This document shows, piece by piece, positions 58,413-64,000 of a DNA stretch of 64,000 bases. The stretch is from Punica granatum. Taxonomy: Eukaryota > Streptophyta > Magnoliopsida > Myrtales > Lythraceae. The notes below the pieces were generated by a model, which saw only the letters and a list, made by a program, of their open reading frames with translations, was not told the origin of the DNA and ran no database searches. Position numbers and translations under genes: made by a program. Location: the NCBI RefSeq assembly GCF_007655135.1, contig NC_045131.1, positions 6,634,001-6,698,000 on the forward strand, in the 5' to 3' direction. Every line of letters starts with the position of its first letter. Positions within the stretch are counted from its first letter, which is position 1.

Positions 58413-59803
58413 AACATACAAAATGTCCAGAGAGATTTCAGACCGAGGTATATCGGATCATGGAACAAGCAATGTTATTTCACCTATGCTGTACTAGGGC
58501 TGCTAAACTCTGAATTTGATTGCTACTTTGCAACCAATACCCATCTATAACCCGCTTTCCATTTGCTGAGTTTCTTTGCCATGAATATTTCTTCAACAAG
58601 TGGGGCTTGACATCTTGAATCTTCATAACAGGATACCAGAATACCAGGACACTTCCGAATTTGTGTAGTCAATTTTCACTTTTACTTTCTTTCAAGGATT
58701 TAGTTCCATGATCAAGAAAGTTTATGTGCAGTCTTTGATGTTGTCTTGTTATCTCTATCGATGTCTGTTTACTGTTATAATAAGGTCTCATAAATGTACT
58801 TTACCAAATCTATCATAGCTATATATTATAGATGATGTCCTTCAAATGCAATTGATCAAACCAATGGATGTGTATGAATATAAAAGTCGGCACGTATTAT
58901 CATCAATGAAATGGGAATATAAGGAAAGGGGGCTGGGTTCAGTGACATCTCATGGGATCAAGGTTTCAGATTCGATTTTCACTAGTGGAACTCCAGTAAC
59001 CAGATTATCTAAGACAGATCAGATCAGCCAGAGCATGATGATGCCATAACAGTTTTCCATGTTCCGATTTCGTTGATTCTCTTTAACAGATTTGCTAAAA
59101 TGAAATTGTTTCATGAAGTTCGCAGATGAGATGCTCAGGTTACTGTTCTCGTTAGCATATTTGGACTCATGTCCGTGGGATCTGAGCTTCGACATGGTGT
59201 GAATTTTGGGAAGCGCAGATTAGAACTTGTCATTTTGGAAATATGATAGTATCCGTACTAAGTAGCTAGACACGATAAAACTGGAGAGCAAACACAACGC
59301 ATGATTCCCTGTTCTACTATCGTAGCAATTGGCAAGAAAAGGGATAGAATCAAATCGACTGTGAACCCACCTACAGAGAAATAAAAACTACTTGACAAAT
59401 ACATAAATACAATATACTTCTCAATAATGACAAATACCAAGAAAGAGCGATACAGGACTCCGATTTCATTCCCCATCCTAGGCTCCTTCCTTATCTATCC
59501 GAGCTCATGGGAGACGATCTGCATTGCCTAATGAATATATGGACAAGTAAAGGAAGTTTATAGGAACTCATGATGAGTGTAGATCACACAATTGTCTTTT
59601 CAGAAGTACATGAACACTTATTTTCAGTAATCTGGTCTTAGAAGCAACTTCAGGCCACAATCAAAATGACTAGTGTAGAATAAGATCGACTGCTAACAGA
59701 CGCACATAGTGAAGAAAATCTGTTTTGACCAATGGATGCATGAGATCCCTGTTAGTATGAACGATACGCCAAGAGAAAGCATTATGAGACTCCATGTTTC
59801 AAT
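58413..59803. other. Convergent intergenic region
   Basis: Lies between the 3' ends of the AKR gene (plus) and second DC1 gene (minus). The left part is probably the AKR 3' UTR. About 59445-59803 is homologous to 39990-40339 and is DC1 3' flank. No gene is seen. Confidence 0.5.
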
Positions 59804-62062
59804 TTATGCCCTGTCCAACTCTGCTTCCATCGCACCTGAGAGCTCTCGTTTCTTTTTCTTAAGTTCCTCCAGCTCTTCCATTGACATTTCCCATTTTTTC
59901 TTCAGTTCCTCCATCTTTGCTTCTGCAATTGAAATATCTTTATCCAGTTGCTTGAGCTTGAGCTTGAGCATAAGGTCTTTCATTTGTCTTCCTCTCTCAA
60001 GATCTCCCTGGAGATGGCAATCATTTATATTTAGTCTCATATTATTAACTCGAAAAAGAAATATTCTATGAATTTGTGCAACAATTTTCTTAATTTGCAA
60101 AAAAAGGTCTAGGACTAGGAGTGGCTTCTTTTTCCTTATTCAGGTTTTTCCAATCATTGTCCTTTCCTGGCAGGGACAGAAATTAAGATCGGGATGAGCC
60201 AGAGAGAGCCGTGGCTAGCTACTTAATGCTTCGGAGAATGAGAATGTGGTGGAATTTTGGGATGTGGGGCTTACCTTGGGGATGACGCAGTCGATATGAG
60301 CATCATAATTACACTCCTCGCAATAATATACACCATGTTCTGGGTTCCTGAGTGTCTCACAAACGTCGCAATATTGCTCCTTATAATCATAATATTCATC
60401 AACAACTCTATCACGGAGCACCAGTGGATGGAAGTGGAATTCGTGTTTAACAGAAGGGGGCAGAGACATGCAACTGAAGTGAAGATTATAGTTGCACGGA
60501 ACACAGCGGTAGAAGTCGATCCTGCAATCATCGTAACACACATTGCATTGTGCACTGTATAGTTCGCAGCCTATCTTATCGAAATAGGATAGGCTGTGCT
60601 CGTGACGCTGGTGTTTCAGAGTCTGCCTCCTCATAGCACAATGTGCATGGAACTGGATCTTACAATAATCACAGCAAAAGGTGAATCCCCCAGAGCTTTC
60701 CTGACATGCAAAGCAAGGACTGGATTTATCGAGTGGCTTAGAAAGAAGAAGAAGCAGATGCTGTGGGTGAATAGGTTGTCGTTCTGATTCACGTGGCAGT
60801 TCAGCACATGTTTTATGGATCACCGCGCAGTCACAAATTTCACAGGTATAACCTAGACCTTTAACAGGCCCCTCGCAGACAATACACACTGATTTACATC
60901 CCTTAAGACACCGAAGACTCATGGGGTGTTCATGGAAAAACTCACTGTCAAGAGTTAATTCCTCTTTCCTAGAAGAGAGAGATTGGAGAGCACATCTCAC
61001 ATGAAGGCCAAAGGGACACTCTTCGCACTTGAATACAAAGTCATATAAATAACTAGAGCAGAGAGAGCACTTAAGACGATCTTCTTGGAAAATGAGAGGG
61101 TGGTCCGGATGAAGAGGGTGCACAATCTCTTGTGTCAACTTGGAACACGATGGGTGGAGCAAGAAAAGGCAGTCAGGGCAACAGTAAAAATCACCCGATA
61201 TCCCTTCCCTGCAAAATCTGCAGGTGGCAGGAAACTCCAGTTTTGCATGAAAATATGTCAGTTGGTGGTGGTCGGAAAAATGATGGATATGATCTCGCCT
61301 ATCGTCGGTGCTACAACTCTGATCATTTCGAGGAGGAGGATGCATAATGGAAACAGCACAATTCACACCGAGAATGAAACCACATTCATTACAGTTGTAT
61401 GCAAAGAGACGGCGACTCCCACAGATTTCGCATCGAAAGCTAGGCTTGGAATTGACAAGCAAGGTGAGCGGGTGCTGTGGATGGAAAGGATGATTCATTA
61501 TCTCTCGGGGTGCCAGAGCGCAAGATTCGTGCAGCACGAATATGCATGCACGGCAACCATAAACACGACCGGAGATACCCTCTCCGCATGCCTTGCATTC
61601 GATATAATTTGGCGCATCCGCGTGGAATGATGCAAGAGGATGGTCGTGAGCAAAGTGCTCAATCATCTCCTCCTCGTGCTTTTGCTCGTCCTTATGCTCT
61701 TCTTCTTCAGGAGGAGGGAGAGTTGCAGCTGCACATCCCACATGTAAGTCTATCCGACAGTCAAAACATTGATACCATTTACCACGTAGCGCCTTACGGC
61801 ACCCATAACAGCGTAAATTCCAGCTTGATGTGGAGAAGACAAGCGGGTGCTGTGGATGAGAGGGATGCTGAATCTCGGGAGGTAACTCGGCGCACCACTT
61901 GTGGAGGAAGAACTCGCAGTCTATGCAATGGTAGGCCGGAACGCCTTTCGAGGAGAAACCACAGATCTGGCATTCGAATCTGAAACTTTCGCTCAGCTCT
62001 TGAAAGATCAGGGCATGTTCATGGAAGGGATGCCGAAGAAGGCGGGGGGTGTTAGCAGTCAT
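59804..62062 (-). CDS. DC1-domain protein with C-terminal coiled coil, second copy
   Basis: Exons 62062-60275 and 60007-59804; 267-bp intron (GT/AG, phase 0); 663 aa. The architecture is the same as the gene at 40340-42774: about ten DC1 modules beginning HPFHEHALIF with CGFSSKGVPAYHCIDC, then a last exon with GDLERGRQMKDLMLKLKLKQ and a Lys/Glu-rich helix ending DRA. The start is the ATG at 62062 (MTANTPRLLRHP). An upstream in-frame hydrophobic stretch begins at TTG and is not a signal peptide. The ATG lies only about 208 bp from the end of the next DC1 gene's coding frame, so its promoter must overlap that gene's 3' region. It shares the intron position with the other two DC1 genes, so this is a tandem family with one origin. 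Confidence 0.88.
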
Positions 62063-62269
62063 CCTTGAGAAGACACACACGAAAGAAAGAAGAAGAAACA
62101 ACAACAAATAGATAGAACGCCTCAGTCAGCACTCAAAGGAATTCAGGTGTGAAAGTGAAACTGATCATGTCCCAACAGCTAGCTAGATTATTAAATATTA
62201 TCAATTTAATATAGTGGCCGACAACACATATTGGTCCTTAGAAGTAACTTCAGGTCACAATCAAAATGA

Positions 62270-64000
62270 CTAGCGCAGAATAAGATCGACTGTTAACAGA
62301 TGCACGTGGTGAAGAAAATCTATTTTGACAAATGGATGCATGAGATCCTTGTTAGGATGAACGATATGCCAAGAGAAAGGCTCCATGTTCAATTCATGCC
62401 CTGTCCAACTCTGCTTCCATCGCGTCTGAGAGCTCCTGCCTCTTTTTCTTGAGTTCTTCAGCTCTTTCATTGACATTTCCCATTTCTTCTTCAGTTCCTC
62501 CGTCATTGCTTCTGCAATTGAAATATCTTTATCCAGTCGCTTGAGCATAAAGTCTTTCATTTGTCTACCTTTCTTAAGGTCTCTCTGAAGATGGCAATCA
62601 TTTTATATTTAGTCTCATATTATGAACTCGAAAAGAAATATTCTAGGCAATATACGATGAATTGTCCAACAATTTTCTTAATTTCCAAGCAAAGGTCTAG
62701 GAGTGGCTTCTTTTTCCTTCTTCACGTTTTTCCAATCACTGTTCCTTTCCCAGCTGGGATAGAAATTAAGATCGGGATGACTCAGAAAGAGTCATGGCTA
62801 GCTACTTAATGCTTTGGAAAATGTGGTGGAATTTTGGGATGTGGGGCTTACTTTGGGGATGATGCAGTCGATATCAGCAGCATAATTACACTCCTCGCAA
62901 TAATAAACACCATGTTCTGGGTGCCTGAGTGTCTCGCACACGTCGCAGTATTGCTCCTCATAATCAAGTTTGTCATCAACAAATCTATCACGGAGCACCA
63001 GCGGATGGTAACTCTGGTGGAATGCGTGTTTGACAGAAGGGGGTAGTGGCATGCAACTGAAGTGAAGATTATAGTTGCACCGAACACAGCGGTAGAAGTC
63101 AATCCAGCAATAATCGTAACACACATTGCATTGCACGCTGTATGGCTTGCGGCCTATCTTTCTGAAATAGGATAGGCAATGCTCGTGACGCCGATGTTTC
63201 AGAGTCGGCCTCCTCATAGCACAATGTGCATAGAACTGGATCTTACAATAATCACAGTAAAAGGTGAGTCCCCCAGAGCTTTCCAAACATGCAAAGCAAT
63301 GACTGAATTCATCGAGTGGCTTAGAAAGAAGGAGAAGCAGACGCTGTGGGTGAATAGGGTGTCGTTCTGATTCACGTGGTAGCTCAGCACAGGTTTTATG
63401 GATCGCCTTGTTGCCACAAATTTCATAGGCATAACCTAGACCTTTAACAGGCCATTCGCAGACAATACACACATATCCCTTAGTTAGACACTGAAGCCTC
63501 ATGGGGTGTTTATGGAGAAGCTCACTGTTAAGAGTTAATTCCTCTTTCGTAGCAGAGAGAGATTGGAGAGCACATCCCACATGAAGGCCAAAGGGACACT
63601 CTTCACACTTGAATCCAAAGCCATGAGTATTATCAGAGCAGAGAGAGCAATTCCGAGGATCTGCTTGGCAAATGAGATGGTGGCCCGGATGAAGAGGATG
63701 CACAATCTCTTGTGTCAGCTTGGCACACGATGGGTGGAGCAAGAAAAGGCAGTCAGGGCAACAGTAAAAATCACCCGATATCCCTTCGTTGCAAACATCA
63801 CAGCTCGCAAGAAGCTTAGCTTTAGCATGAAAAGTTGTCAGTTGGTGGGGGTGGGAAAAATGATGGATCTGATCTCGCCTATCGTCTGTGCTACGACTCT
63901 GATCATGATCTCGAGGAGGAGGATGCACAATGGAAACAACACATTTCACATCGAGAAGGAAATCACATTCATTACAGTTGTATGCAAACGGAGGCTTATA
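62270..64000 (-). CDS. DC1-domain protein, third copy, partial (5' end outside window)
   Basis: Exon 1 runs from beyond 64000 down to 62852 and is open to the edge, holding roughly the last 6-7 DC1 modules (for example HFSHPHQLTTFHAKAKL and CPDCLFLLHPSCAKL). The intron is 62585-62851, 267 bp, the same length as in the second copy. Exon 2 runs 62584-62270. The helix starts RDLKKGRQMKDFMLKRLDKD, but about one base is missing near 62455 relative to the second copy. The frame therefore shifts at KELKNSRKR and ends with an unrelated 50-residue tail that reads into what is 3' UTR in the other copies. The zinc modules seen are intact, so it may still be functional with an altered tail. Confidence 0.8.

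Noticed and set aside
62062..62107. Hydrophobic leader (possible signal peptide) on the second DC1 protein
   Set aside because: The extension has no ATG (starts at TTG) and is not conserved in the first DC1 gene.

Overview
The window looks like nuclear DNA of a eudicot plant. It is AT-rich, its genes have introns, it carries LTR, LINE, SINE-like and MITE-type elements, and its gene families (autoinhibited Ca2+-ATPase, DC1 zinc-finger proteins, plant-type aldo-keto reductase, MIR167) are plant families. I cannot name the species from the sequence.

Left third (1-34.5 kb): a tandem array of plasma-membrane type Ca2+-ATPase genes (ACA12/ACA13-like). Only the middle copy (14320-17572, two exons, 1023 aa) is intact. 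The left copy (3766-6255) and right copy (21713-29091) are pseudogenes that share one in-frame loss of most of the nucleotide-binding domain, so they descend from one already broken gene. The flanks repeat too. Downstream flanks occur four times (ending near 1540, 9830, 19700 and 31580), and a 2.8-kb spacer occurs twice (9831-12600, 31581-34510). The order implies a duplicated two-gene block (ATPase - flank - pseudo-ATPase - flank - spacer), so another ATPase copy should lie just left of position 1. A young Ty1-copia retrotransposon (22147-27572, 5-bp target duplication, almost identical LTRs) sits in the intron of the right pseudogene. LINE remnants and PIF/Tourist-like MITEs decorate the array.

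Middle (34.5-47.8 kb): just beyond the array, on the minus strand, is a MIR167 hairpin (34800-34895) with a TATA box about 140 bp upstream. A mostly gene-poor stretch with MITEs follows. Next is an intact DC1-domain gene on the minus strand (40340-42774), which encodes about ten DC1 zinc modules plus a short coiled coil on a separate last exon. Then comes more AT-rich intergenic DNA with a LINE 3' remnant.

Right third (47.8-64 kb): three tandem aldo-keto reductase genes on the plus strand. The first two (47856-49408, 53665-55191) are pseudogenes with independent frameshifts, stops and lost splice sites; the third (55920-58412, seven exons, 344 aa) is intact. Between the first two lie a degenerate satellite of about 170-bp units (50.84-52.0 kb) and a 1.1-kb element with long terminal inverted repeats (52050-53172). 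Two further DC1 genes on the minus strand (59804-62062, and 62270 to beyond the right edge) close the window. The window as a whole shows birth-and-death evolution: three families of tandem copies in which one or a few members stay intact while neighbours decay.
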